The translations under genes were made by a program, and so were the position numbers. A DNA stretch of 64,000 bases from positions 1,736,001 to 1,800,000 of the forward strand of contig NZ_CP118246.1 in assembly GCF_028816455.1 (NCBI RefSeq), given 5' to 3'. Numbering within the stretch: position 1 is the first letter of the stretch; each line of letters starts with the position of its first letter. Source of the stretch: Devosia algicola (lineage in GTDB: Bacteria > Pseudomonadota > Alphaproteobacteria > Rhizobiales > Devosiaceae). The notes beneath the pieces are model-generated. The model was not told the origin of the DNA, made no database searches, and was given only the letters and a program-made list of their open reading frames with translations. Below are positions 40,424 through 49,863 of this stretch, in pieces.

Positions 40424-41537
40424 AGCCGCCGCCCCACACTTCTGATGTCGGTGTATCATCGGCATAAAACACGCACGCCTGCCCGGGCGATACCCCATAT
40501 TCGCCCTCGACGAGCGTAACATAGACACCATTCTCGCGCATCTGGATGACCGCTGGTTGCGGACTTCGCGTTGAACGCACCTTGACTTCAACCGGCACAC
40601 CATTTCCGGCCGCCATCGCTTCCAGTTGCTGTGGTCCCAACCAATTGACGTCACGCAAGCGCACGGTCTGTGTCTTCAGCGCCTCGCGAGGCCCGACAAT
40701 CACACGACTGTCCCTATGCTCAAGCTTGACCACGTAAAGTGGATCGCTAGCGGCAATGCCCAGCCCCCGACGCTGCCCAACTGTGTAATTGACAATGCCC
40801 TCATGGGTGCCGAGCACGCGCCCGTCCATGTGCACTATCTCACCCTGCTGAATCGCCTCGGGATGCATTTTGCGAATAATGTCGGCATATTTACCTTGTG
40901 GCACAAAACAAATGTCCTGGCTGTCATGCTTTTCAGCAATCTCAAGACCCATGTCACGCGCCAATTCGCGCACCTCGGCCTTGCTCAGACCTCCAAGCGG
41001 AAAGCGTAAATACGCCAACTGCTCTTGGGTCGTCGCAAACAGGAAGTAGGTCTGGTCCCGCTCGGCATCAACTGGGCGGAACAGTTGGCGCTGGCCATCC
41101 TCACCCAACCGGCTTTGTACATAGTGCCCGGTGGCCAGCGCATCAGCACCAAGATCTTGCGCCACTGCCATCAAGTCTACAAACTTGACCGACTGGTTGC
41201 AGGCAATGCACGGCACCGGGGTCTCCCCCTGCTGATAGGCGTTGGCAAATGGGGTGATCACCGCATTCTTGAAGCGCTGCTCATAGTCGAGAACATAGTG
41301 TGGAATATCCAACGCTGCTGCAACCCGGCGCGCGTCATGAATATCCTGTCCAGCGCAACAGGCGCCCTTGCGATGGGTGGCCTCACCGTGATCATAGAGT
41401 TGCAGGGTAACGCCGAGCACATCATAGCCCTGACGGGCCAGCACACCGGCAACAACAGAGGAATCAACGCCACCGGACATCGCGACAACAACACGCGTAT
41501 CTTCGGGGCGCTTGGCAATATCAAGCGAGTTCAACAT
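40386..41537 (-). CDS. mnmA: tRNA-specific 2-thiouridylase
   Basis: MnmA thiolates U34 of tRNAs for Lys, Glu and Gln. The 383-residue protein shows the PP-loop [15 protein letters not shown], the first catalytic Cys in [11 protein letters not shown], the second in [18 protein letters not shown], and the C-terminal barrel ending with [12 protein letters not shown]. Length is normal and no frame break is present. GGAAGAG precedes the ATG at 41537. The 3-prime end overlaps the small membrane-protein gene on the opposite strand. Confidence 0.95.
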   Translation of the reverse strand: MLNSLDIAKRPEDTRVVVAMSGGVDSSVVAGVLARQGYDVLGVTLQLYDHGEATHRKGACCAGQDIHDARRVAAALDIPHYVLDYEQRFKNAVITPFANAYQQGETPVPCIACNQSVKFVDLMAVAQDLGADALATGHYVQSRLGEDGQRQLFRPVDAERDQTYFLFATTQEQLAYLRFPLGGLSKAEVRELARDMGLEIAEKHDSQDICFVPQGKYADIIRKMHPEAIQQGEIVHMDGRVLGTHEGIVNYTVGQRRGLGIAASDPLYVVKLEHRDSRVIVGPREALKTQTVRLRDVNWLGPQQLEAMAAGNGVPVEVKVRSTRSPQPAVIQMRENGVYVTLVEGEYGVSPGQACVFYADDTPTSEVWGGGFIAEAVPMALAG

Positions 41538-41741
41538 TTCTCTCTTCCGGTTGGGTTCAAGGGCCAGCGGAACCGCGCTTTTACGCCAGCCGGTCAGTCA
41601 GGGCAAGCACCCGATCGCCCGGCAGCTTTTGCCGCCTGAGAATGAATTCAGGCCAAATGTGCCCGCACGCCGCATTTGTAGTCGAGGTATGAAATTACGT
41701 ATACCATTGTTTTTACACAACAAATATATTCTTACGCTAGT

Positions 41742-41758
41742 TGGCAAGGCTCCTTGCT
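41742..41758 (+). promoter_or_regulatory. Sigma-54 promoter for fliK-flgD, spacing disturbed by an inserted G
   Basis: The sequence is TGGCAAGGCTCCTTGCT. If the AGGCTC inside it is read as AGCTC, it becomes TGGCAAGCTCCTTGCT, an exact match to the -24/-12 consensus with ten bases between GG and GC. As printed, the spacing is eleven, which sigma-54 does not tolerate. Transcription would begin near 41769, which excludes the ATGs at 41754 and 41763 as fliK starts. Confidence 0.75.
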
Positions 41759-41795
41759 TGGTATGGCGTGGATCATTTCAGCCAAAGGGCCATCC

Positions 41796-43242
41796 GTGTC
41801 GCAGGTCAATTCCACCTACAATATATCAACGGCAAGGCAGTCCGGCGCCACACTGGATCGCACCGTCGCGGCTGCGAGCGACATGGTAGACAAATTTGCG
41901 GCCTTATTGCCGCCACCGGACCGAGGCGAGGCACCATCGCCCAAAAGCGCATCAGCCGCGACAACACAACCCGACGCGCATGACAAACGCCCGGACGCAA
42001 ATCCGACCGCCGCTTCGATTGAGGCACCAAAGCCAATTGAAAACAACGCCCCACCCGACGCCGATCTAACGCGCTTGATTGATGACCTGAGCGATTTGCG
42101 CGCGACCCTGGACAAAGGCGACACACCAACGCCCGAACAACTCGATGCCATTGCCAAGGCGCTCGAGAAATTGGCGGACAAGTTCGGATTGTCGTTGGAC
42201 AACCCACTAAACGCCGAACAACTTGCGGCTTTGACGACCCAAGCGCTGCCTGCTGATGCGACCCTGTCCGATCAACTCGCCAAGGTTTTGGCCCCTATCA
42301 CACAATCACTTGGCGATGGAAAAGGTCAGACTCAAGCGCTCGGCGCCAAACTGGCGGCATTTCTCAGTGACCTTGGTGCGGCCAAAGCGATGCCCGGTGT
42401 TTTGCCAGAACTTGACGCGACGACAACAACCAGGCTCGACCCGGCACTGGCAGACGCCTTGACCCGGCTCCTCAAGCCAACATCGGGGCACGACGCGCCC
42501 GCGACAGTCCTCGCTACGCCAAACCTGAAGGCTCACCCAATCAACGCTGAGCGGAAAATCCGCCGATGCAGCCAGTTCGACAGCGAGCAGCACACCCGCG
42601 GCGACGCCCCATGCAAATAGCGCTGATACCAGGACCGATGGCGGAGAGACGGGCACGGACCACAAGAAGTCGCACGAGGCAATTGGCGTCGGTAGCAAAT
42701 CTGCTCCCACAGACGGCAAGTCCGATCCGACGACCAATACTAACCAGATCGGTGCCCAGCCGCCGGCGCGTCAGGATGCGCCAGCAACGGCGCGACTTGT
42801 GCCAACGGTTTATCAAACCAATCAACAGCAGATCAATCTGCCCCAGATTGCCTTTGAAATGGTACGACAGGTCCAGCATGGCAATTCGCGCTTCCAGATC
42901 CGCCTCGACCCTGCCGAGTTGGGACGCGTTGATGTGCGGCTTGATATCGACAAGGGCGGCGCCGTCAACGCGCGCCTGATCGTTGATAAAGCCGAAACAC
43001 TCGATCTGATGCAGCGGGATCAGCGTGCCCTGCAGCAGGCCTTGCAACAGGCCGGTCTGGATTCGAGCAAAACCACCCTTGAGTTCTCGTTGCGCCAGAA
43101 TAATTCCGGTCAACAGCAAAACCAACAATCGGGCGACGCCACGCCTGTGTTCAGCACAGAAGCGCCCGACGAACTGCAGGCGCCGAGTGTCAAACTATTC
43201 CGTGGCAGTCTGTCTGCCAGCGGCATCAACATTTTCGCTTAG
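41796..43242 (+). CDS. fliK: Flagellar hook-length control protein FliK (one inserted base)
   Basis: FliK measures hook length and switches export specificity. The N-terminal 300 residues are low-complexity, rich in Ala, Asp, Pro and Thr, as usual for the family; the C-terminal domain has FEMVRQVQHGNSRFQIRLDP, then AELGRVDVRLDIDKGG and a Gln-rich end. The frame breaks at 42529-42534 (AAGGCTC for AAGCTC). Repaired, 481 residues are continuous. I choose GTG at 41796 (AAAGGG upstream) because the sigma-54 promoter places the transcript start near 41769. flgD follows after nine bases. Confidence 0.82.
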
Positions 43243-43251
43243 GAGAAACCC

Positions 43252-43952
43252 ATGGCAATCAGCGGCGTATCCAACACCACCTCGGTCAATTCGTCCTCTT
43301 CGTTAGCGGGGTCGAGCGCCGGGCTTGCCGACAATTTCGATACCTTTCTCAATATCCTGACCACCCAACTGAAGAACCAGAACCCGCTGGACCCGATGGA
43401 TACCAACGCGTTCACCCAGCAACTGGTACAATTCAGCGGCGTTGAACAACAGGCTCAAGACCAACAAGTTTCTTGAATCGCTGATGCTTTCGAGCCAGAG
43501 TTCGGTCAACACTGATGCCGTTTCCTATATTGGCAAGGAAGTCACCGCAGCAGGCGTTCAGGCCGACTTGAAGGATGGTGGTGCCACGTGGGCCTACAAC
43601 GCCCAGGCACAAGCCGCCAGCGCCATCGTCACGATCAAGGACGCCCAAGGCAACGTGGTTTATTCCGAAACCGGTTCACTGGCCCAAGGTCCGGGAAATT
43701 TCCTCTGGGATGGCAAAGGCTCGGACGGCACCATCAAACCCGATGGGACCTATACCATTTCCATCGACGGCAAAAATCTGGCTGGCCAGAATGTTGCCAT
43801 CAGCACCTCCACCACCGGCATTGTGTCGGGCGTCGATTTTTCGGGTGCCGAGCCGGTCCTTACCGTTGGACAATCCAAGGCTCAAGCTGTCGTCCGTAAC
43901 CAATGTGAAAATCGCCGGGACAGGAACGACGTCCGCCGATCCCAACAGCTGA
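43252..43952 (+). CDS. flgD: Flagellar hook assembly protein FlgD (two inserted bases)
   Basis: FlgD caps the growing hook. Visible features are the FlgD N-terminal motif FLNILTTQLKNQNPLDPMDT, followed by FTQQLVQFSGVEQQLKTNKFLE after repair at 43451-43456, and the Ig-like C-terminal part with FLWDGKGSDG and KPDGTYTISIDG. A second insertion at 43878-43883 hides the true C-terminus; repaired, the protein ends TSADPNS with a stop at 43950-43952 and has 232 residues. An AGGAG site precedes the ATG. It is co-transcribed with fliK. Confidence 0.88.
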
Positions 43953-43987
43953 ACCTGACCCAAAACAGGTCAACTGCCATTGAATTA

Positions 43988-44011
43988 CGCCGTGAGTATT
44001 TGCTCACGGCG
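43988..44011 (+). terminator. Hairpin after flgD
   Basis: CGCCGTGAG and CTCACGGCG form a perfect 9-bp stem around TATTTG, 35 bases after the repaired flgD stop. No T-run follows. Confidence 0.5.
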
Positions 44012-44176
44012 CTGTGATTCAAGCGGAAACAGGACGTTACGCGTCTCTCATAGAGATTTCCGCAATGATATGAATTCACTGATCATTCTTAACCTGTTGT
44101 AAGTTTCCCCTTAGGGCTATTTTAAGTTCATTACCCTACTCTTTGGCTACTATGGTCAGGTTGAGTAGAGAGTAAA

Positions 44177-44455
44177 ATGACCGTACAGATGCGACCACGC
44201 GTTAAGTACGTTATCGGACCGGACGGAAGTCCGCTCACGATTGCAGATTTGCCTCCGACAAATACTCGGAGGTGGGTCATCCGCCGTAAAGCAGAAGTCG
44301 TTGCCGCTGTGCGCGGTGGGCTGTTGAGCCTCGAAGAGGCCTGCGCCCGCTATACGCTCAGCGTCGATGAGTTTCTGAACTGGCAGGCTGCCATCGACAA
44401 GCACGGGCTTGCCGGATTGCGCACGACCTGGATCCAGCACTATCGCGAAGGCTAA
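44177..44455 (+). CDS. sciP: CtrA inhibitor SciP (DUF1153)
   Basis: The 92-residue protein matches the DUF1153/SciP family through RVKYVIGPDGSPLTIADLPP, RWVIRRKAEVVAAVRGGLLS and the helix-turn-helix-like EEACARYTLSVDEFLNWQ. In Caulobacter SciP binds DNA-bound CtrA and blocks RNA polymerase recruitment at CtrA promoters after replication begins. Its place between two flagellar operons and in the same window as ctrA and chpT fits that role. Start ATG at 44177 follows GAGAG. A strong terminator follows, so it is probably monocistronic. Confidence 0.92.
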   Translation: MTVQMRPRVKYVIGPDGSPLTIADLPPTNTRRWVIRRKAEVVAAVRGGLLSLEEACARYTLSVDEFLNWQAAIDKHGLAGLRTTWIQHYREG

Positions 44456-44481
44456 GGGGTAATTCCCAGCCCAGACTGTTC

Positions 44482-44513
44482 AAAACCCGCCCGGGGATGC
44501 CCGGGCGGGTTTT
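44482..44513 (+). terminator. Rho-independent terminator after sciP
   Basis: AAAACCCGCCCGGG and CCCGGGCGGGTTTT form a perfect 14-bp stem with a GATG loop, with the T-run in the descending arm. It lies 27 bases after the sciP stop. Confidence 0.9.
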
Positions 44514-44657
44514 GCTGTTTCTGGAATGCCCGTTCCCTATTCGTCTCCGCGACGTCAAAGGAGCTTGTCTTGCCCGATGGTTTTGATTCGATTGATTCAT
44601 CAATCCCTTAACCAGATCGGCACTTTTTGCCGAAATTTGCATTCTGGTTCCAACGGT

Positions 44658-44673
44658 TAAGACAATCTTTACC
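44658..44673 (+). promoter_or_regulatory. Candidate CtrA box upstream of fliF
   Basis: TTAA-N7-TTTAC differs by one base from the CtrA consensus TTAA-N7-TTAAC and lies about 80 bases before the fliF GTG. The fliF operon of Caulobacter is CtrA-controlled, so function is plausible but unproven. Confidence 0.45.
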
Positions 44674-44751
44674 ATCAGCTAGGTAATTTTTGCCTATGGC
44701 GATGTGTCCCGAATCCGCAGGCGCTGCCCAGTTCAGGAATAGAGTGCAGGC

Positions 44752-46379
44752 GTGAATAATATAGGCTCAATTTCTCAACCGCCTAGGCCTGCCGCGCGTT
44801 GCCGCCATGGCCACCGTTGCGGTACTGATGCTGGGCTTTTTCGCCTTCCTAGTCATGCGGGCATCAACCCCAACACTGGCCCCGCTCTATACGGGGCTGA
44901 GCCTTGAAGATTCAAACGCCATCGTCACCGAACTGCAAAGTCAGAACGTGCCCTTCGAACTGCGTGGAGAGGGTGACACGATCTTGGTGCCCCGTGATCA
45001 GATTACCACCCTGCGCATGAATTTGGCTGGATCGGGCCTGCCAACTCGTGGCCAGGTCGGTTACGAGATTTTTGACCAGCAGAACACATTGGGTGCGACC
45101 AGTTTTGTTCAGAATATCAACAATGTGCGTGCGCTGGAAGGCGAACTCGCCCGCACCATCACCTCGCTGGCCCGGATCAAAAGCGCACGGGTGCATCTGG
45201 TCCTGCCCGAGCGTAAGCTGTTCAGTCGGCAGACCCAGTCGCCTTCGGCTTCGATCGTAGTGGGCGTGCGCGGTGACCTGTCATCGGGCGAAATTCGTGC
45301 TGTACAGCACCTTGTTGCCTCGGCCATTGAAGGGCTGACACCGGCCAATATCTCGATCGTCGATGACAAAGGCACGCTATTGGCCTCCGGCGGCGACGAC
45401 ACTGGCGAGGGCGCCATTGCCGGGGAATCAGCCGAGCGAACTCGTGGCTATGAAAACCAGATGCGATCGCGGGTCGAGGAAATGCTGACCAATGTTGTCG
45501 GTCCCGGCCGTGCGCGCGTCGAAGTCAGCGCCGAACTGGATTATAATCGCTCAACGACTACGTCGGAAAAGTTCGATCCCGACGGTCAGGTTGTCCGCTC
45601 GACCCAAGTCAGCGAATCCAAGAACCTCTCCGGCGGCGCTGATGGTCAGGTTACAGTGGCCAATGAACTGCCCGGTGCCAGCCAGAATAACGGCACCGGC
45701 GGCGCTACCGAACAAGGCAGTAACAGTCAGGAAGTAACCAACTACGAGATTTCAAAGGTCACACAAACAGCCGTTACCGAAGCGGGCAGCATCAAGCGCC
45801 TCTCGGTCGCAGTGGTAGTCGATGGCGTCTATAGCGATGATGGTCAGGGCAATCAGGTCTATTCGCCGCGTTCACCAGAGCAAATCGCGCAACTGACCAC
45901 GTTGGTGCGCTCCGCTGTTGGATATAGCGAAGCGCGCGGCGATACGGTCGAAGTGGTTAATCTGCAGTTTGCATCACGTCCCGACCTCAGCCTGCCCGGT
46001 GACAGGCTCCAGCGGTCTGTTGGACTTTACACGCGACGATATCATGAACGGGGCGGAAATGGCGGTTACGTTGCTGATAGCCTTGGCACTGGTGTTCTTT
46101 GTCATGCGGCCCCTTCTCAAGCGCGTACTGACTCCCGAAACCGAAGTCCTGCCGCTCCCTTCGGGGGCCACTGTCGGCAATCATTCGGTCATGAACGCAG
46201 ATGGCGAACTGGTACCCGATCAGGTGGGTAAAAGTGATCCTGCCCAGGATTGGGTATCAAATGCCAAATCCGCGGGAGAATCCCAGTCCCAGACACTAAA
46301 GACGGTTGGCTCACTGGTCGAAGAAAACCCCAAGCAAGCCGCGCTTATCGTGCGCGACTGGCTTGGTAACGCGGCGTAA
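44752..46379 (+). CDS. fliF: Flagellar MS-ring protein FliF (two inserted bases)
   Basis: FliF forms the inner-membrane ring on which the flagellum is built. The first insertion, at 44763-44768, hides the true N-terminus; repaired, GTG at 44752 gives NNIAQFLNRLGLPRVAAM before the first helix. The ring-building part has APLYTGLSLEDSNAIV and ALEGELARTITSLARIKSARVHLVLPE. The second insertion, at 46004-46009, separates the C-terminal helix (EMAVTLLIALALVFFVMRPLL) and the FliG-binding tail ending VRDWLGNAA. Repaired length is 541 residues. fliG starts five bases later. Confidence 0.92.
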
Positions 46380-46384
46380 TAGTC

Positions 46385-47473
46385 ATGGCATTGGTCTCAC
46401 AATCTAACGCAAGTCCCGCCCAGTCTGCCGCCGCTGGCGCTGGTGCAGGTTTGGTCGTCGGCACCGACGCACGATATCGCGTCCTCAGCGGCGACGAAAA
46501 AGCCGCGGCGCTGCTGCTGGCGCTTGGGCCGGACTATGGCAAGCCGATATTCGACGAATTGGATGAACTCGAAGTCAAAAGCCTGTCGCGCGCAATGGTG
46601 CGTCTGGGACCGATAACCCAACAGATGCTGGACGAGTTGATGATCGAATTTGTTACCAGCGTTTCAACAACAGGAACCTTGGCCGGCAATACGGACACCA
46701 CCGAACGCCTGCTCCTGTCGTTTCTGCCCGCTGAAAGGGTCGATTCCATCATGGAAGAAATTCGTGGCCCCGCCGGTCGCAACATGTGGGAGAAGCTATC
46801 CAACGTGCAAGAAGACGTACTGGCCACCTACCTCAAGAACGAGTACCCGCAGACCATTGCGGTTGTACTGTCCAAAATTGCCACTGACCACGCCAGCAAG
46901 GTGTTGGCCGCCCTGCCTGAGGAATTGGCCATGGATGTGGTCCAGCGCATGCTCGGGCTCGATCCGGTACAAAAGGAAATCCTCGAAAAAATCGAAACCA
47001 CCCTGCGGACCGAGTTCATGTCGACCTTGAGCCATGCCAAGCGACGCGACAGCCACGAGCAGATGGCAGAGATCTTCAACTCGTTTGATCGCCAAACCGA
47101 AGCCCGCTTCCTCACAACGCTCGAAGAGAATAGCCGCGACGATGCCGAGCGCATCAAGGCACTAATGTTCACCTTTGAAGACCTGTCGCGGCTTGAAGCC
47201 TCCGCCATTCAAACGCTGCTGCAAAAAATGGACAAGAAGGATCTTGCCCTGGCACTCAAGGGGGCCAATGAACAGGTCAAGGAATTCTTCTTCGAGAACA
47301 TGTCAGCACGCGCCGCCAAACTGCTCAAGGACGACATGGAAGCCATGGGGCCGGTGCGCCTGAAGGATGTCGACGAAGCACAAGGACGCATGGTCTCAAC
47401 TGCCAAGGATATGGCGGCACGCGGCGAAATAATCATCGTCAAGTCCAACTCTGACGAACAGATGGTGGCGTAG
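46385..47473 (+). CDS. fliG: Flagellar motor switch protein FliG
   Basis: FliG is the torque-generating rotor protein on the cytoplasmic face of the MS ring. The 362-residue protein has the FliF-binding N-terminal domain (SGDEKAAALLLALGPDYGKPIF), the central EYPQTIAVVLSKI motif, and the C-terminal charged ridge helix region with SRLEASAIQTLLQKMDKKDLALALKG. No frame break is present. It follows fliF by five bases and precedes fliH by two. Confidence 0.94.
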   Translation: MALVSQSNASPAQSAAAGAGAGLVVGTDARYRVLSGDEKAAALLLALGPDYGKPIFDELDELEVKSLSRAMVRLGPITQQMLDELMIEFVTSVSTTGTLAGNTDTTERLLLSFLPAERVDSIMEEIRGPAGRNMWEKLSNVQEDVLATYLKNEYPQTIAVVLSKIATDHASKVLAALPEELAMDVVQRMLGLDPVQKEILEKIETTLRTEFMSTLSHAKRRDSHEQMAEIFNSFDRQTEARFLTTLEENSRDDAERIKALMFTFEDLSRLEASAIQTLLQKMDKKDLALALKGANEQVKEFFFENMSARAAKLLKDDMEAMGPVRLKDVDEAQGRMVSTAKDMAARGEIIIVKSNSDEQMVA

Positions 47474-47475
47474 TT

Positions 47476-48118
47476 ATGGCCGCACCCGCTCGCTTTACCT
47501 TCGATCTCGACCTTGGAGGGCACTCGTCCACACGCCAGCCGAACGTGCCGGAAAATCTGGTCAGCCAACTGGTAGCACAGGCGCGAGAGGAAGCTTATGC
47601 CCAAGGCCTTGCTGAGGGCGAAAAGAGTGCCACCGCGGTAGCTGCAACAACCATCGCCAACGCCGCCAGGCTCTATCGCCGAGCGAACCGCCGCCATGAG
47701 CGCCAGCATAGACCAGGCCAGCCAGACCAATCTTCGCGAGGCGGTTGAGTTGGCGGCCAGCATTGGCCGTAAACTTGCTGCCAATCTGTTGTCACAGCAG
47801 CCCACCGCTGAACTTGAGGCGCTGATCACCGAATGCATGGCAAATCTTGAGGACGTGCCGCATCTGGTCATTCGCTGTCATCCAGAGGTGGCGGATGCTG
47901 TGCGCGAGATTGCCGCCGGAAACATGACAACTTCAGGATTTACCGGCAGGCTCGTGGTCATGGGTGATCCCGAACAGAAGCCCGGCGACGGCAGACTGGA
48001 GTGGGTCGACGGCGGTCTGGTGCGCGATATTAACGCCATCTCCCAATCAATCGATGAACGCATAAATGCCTATCTTGCCAGCCGAAGCGGCACCCCACCC
48101 CAGGAGACTGAGCAATGA
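47476..48118 (+). CDS. fliH: Flagellar export regulator FliH (FlbE-like; one inserted base)
   Basis: FliH holds the export ATPase FliI inactive and links it to the C-ring. The frame breaks at 47668-47673 (CAGGCTC for CAGCTC); the repaired 213-residue protein reads ANAASSIAERTAAMSASIDQ through the shift. The middle is helical with alanine-rich heptads typical of FliH, and the C-terminal half has LAASIGRKLAANLL and DVPHLVIRCHPEVAD with VVMGDPEQKPGDGRLEWVDGG, a common FliH/YscL motif. It overlaps fliN by ATGA. In Caulobacter the gene in this place is called flbE. Confidence 0.85.
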
Positions 48119-48471
48119 GTAATTCCGACAGCACGCTCGACAATGACGTGACAGCCCAGGAGCCCATGAACCTCGAGGAGATGGCGCCATCGGCGCGGCG
48201 CGGTGGTAGCGAGCCATATCAGGAAAAATCCGCGGCCGATCTTGAGGCGGTTTTCGACGTTCCCGTCCGCATTTCTGTCGTCCTGGGGCGCACCAAAATG
48301 CCGGTTTCCAATCTGCTGAAAATGGATGTGGGCACGGTCATCGAGTTGAACCGGCAGGTCGGCGAGGCCGTCGAAATCTATGTCAATGAGCGATTGGTAG
48401 CGCGCGGGGAAATCGTCCTCGTCGAGGGACGCCTCGGCGTCACAATGACCGAAGTCATCAAAGCCGCCTAG
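48115..48471 (+). CDS. fliN: Flagellar motor switch protein FliN
   Basis: The 118-residue protein has a variable acidic N-terminus and the FliN/SpoA C-terminal domain: VFDVPVRISVVLGRTKMPVS, then LLKMDVGTVIELNRQVGEAV and EIYVNERLVARGEIVLVEGR. FliN forms the lower C-ring and binds CheY-P and FliH. The gene overlaps fliH by four bases and lies 12 bases before flbD. No frame break. Confidence 0.94.
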   Translation: MSNSDSTLDNDVTAQEPMNLEEMAPSARRGGSEPYQEKSAADLEAVFDVPVRISVVLGRTKMPVSNLLKMDVGTVIELNRQVGEAVEIYVNERLVARGEIVLVEGRLGVTMTEVIKAA

Positions 48472-48483
48472 GAGGGCATCATA

Positions 48484-49851
48484 ATGCGATTACTGATTGT
48501 TGGTGCACTGGAAGGGCAACTGAGCGAGGCAACCAAGCTGGCAATGCAGGGCGGCGCCAAGGTTGCGCACGCCCCATCCATTGAAATTGCACTGGCCACC
48601 TTACGTGCCGGGCGCGGCGCCGACCTGCTGCTCGTCGATGTTATGATGGACATTGCCGGACTGATCGCCGGGCTCGCCGCCGAGCGCATTGCCATTCCGC
48701 TGGTCGCCTGCGGCGTTGAAACCAATGCCGCGGCCGCCGTCAATGCCATCCGGGCCGGCGCCAAGGAATATATACCGCTCCCCCCGACGCGGATCTCATT
48801 GCCGCCGTCATCGCCGCCGTCGCGCGTGATGCCAGTGAGTTCCTGTTTCGCGACCCGGCGATGGAACGGGTGGTCAAAATGGCCGACCAGATTGCCGGCT
48901 CCGACGCCAGCGTCCTGATCACCGGCGAGAGCGGTACTGGCAAGGAGGTTGTCGCAAAATATCTCCACGCCCATTCCAAACGCGCCGCCAAGCCCTTCAT
49001 TTCCATCAATTGCGCAGCCATTCCCGAGGCTCTGCTTGAAAGCGAACTTTTCGGACACGAAAAGGGCGCATTCACTGGCGCGATTGGGCGGCGCATTGGT
49101 AAGTTCGAGGAAGCCAACGGCGGCACCTTACTGCTAGACGAAATCTCGGAAATGGATTTCCGCCTACAGTCAAAACTCTTGCGCGCCATTCAGGAGCGCC
49201 TGATAGATCGCGTTGGCGGCAACAAACCAGTGCCAGTTGATATTCGCATTCTGGCCACCTCCAACCGCAACCTGAACGAAGCGGTCCGCGAAGGTTCGTT
49301 CCGCGAGGACCTGATGTTCCGGCTCAACGTGGTTAATTTGAAGCTGCCTGCCCTGCGAGACCGTCCAGGTGATATCGTCGCGCTGGCCGACCATTTCGTT
49401 GCCAAATACGCCAAGGCCAACGGCCTGCCCGCCCGCACGCTTTCGCCTCAGGCTCATACAGCCCTGCTCGGCGCCCCTTGGCCGGGCAATGTGCGCGAGT
49501 TGGAAAACACCCTCCATCGTGCCGTGCTGCTGTCACAGACCGATATTATCGGTCCAGATGCTATTTCCTTACCCGACGGCACGGGGTTGAACGAAGCGAC
49601 GGCGGCTCATTCACTGTCGGCCCAATTGGCACAGACAGCTGAAACCATGTCGCGTGCCATGGTCGGGCGCACAGTCGCCGATGTCGAACGTGATCTGATC
49701 CTGGATACACTCGACCATACACTAGGCAACCGCACCCATGCGGCCAATATTCTGGGTATTTCCATTCGCACCCTGCGCAACAAGGCTCAACCAATATGCC
49801 GATGAGGGCACACCTGTGCCTGGCCCCGGCGAACAGCGCTCGGTCGCGTAA
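48484..49851 (+). CDS. flbD: Sigma-54-dependent flagellar regulator FlbD (one deletion, one insertion)
   Basis: FlbD is the flagellar sigma-54 activator found at the end of the fliF operon in Caulobacter. A receiver-like domain occupies about residues 1-120, followed by an AAA+ domain with Walker A GESGTGKE, the sigma-54 contact loop GAFTGA and WPGNVRELENTLHRA, and a C-terminal Fis-type helix-turn-helix (THAANILGISIRTLRNKLNQ). A C-run one base short at 48780-48785 breaks the frame between receiver and AAA+ domains; AGGCTC at 49783-49788 hides the last residues. Repaired length is 455. It should activate the fliK-flgD promoter at 41742. Confidence 0.9.
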
Positions 49852-49863
49852 GGGAGCCATAAA

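Noticed and set aside
41754..41795. Upstream ATGs as the fliK start
   Set aside because: They lie within or before the expected transcript start of the sigma-54 promoter.
44600..44700. Sigma-54 promoter before fliF (CGGCACTTTTTGCC and GGTAATTTTTGCC)
   Set aside because: The spacing between GG and GC is eight bases, not ten.
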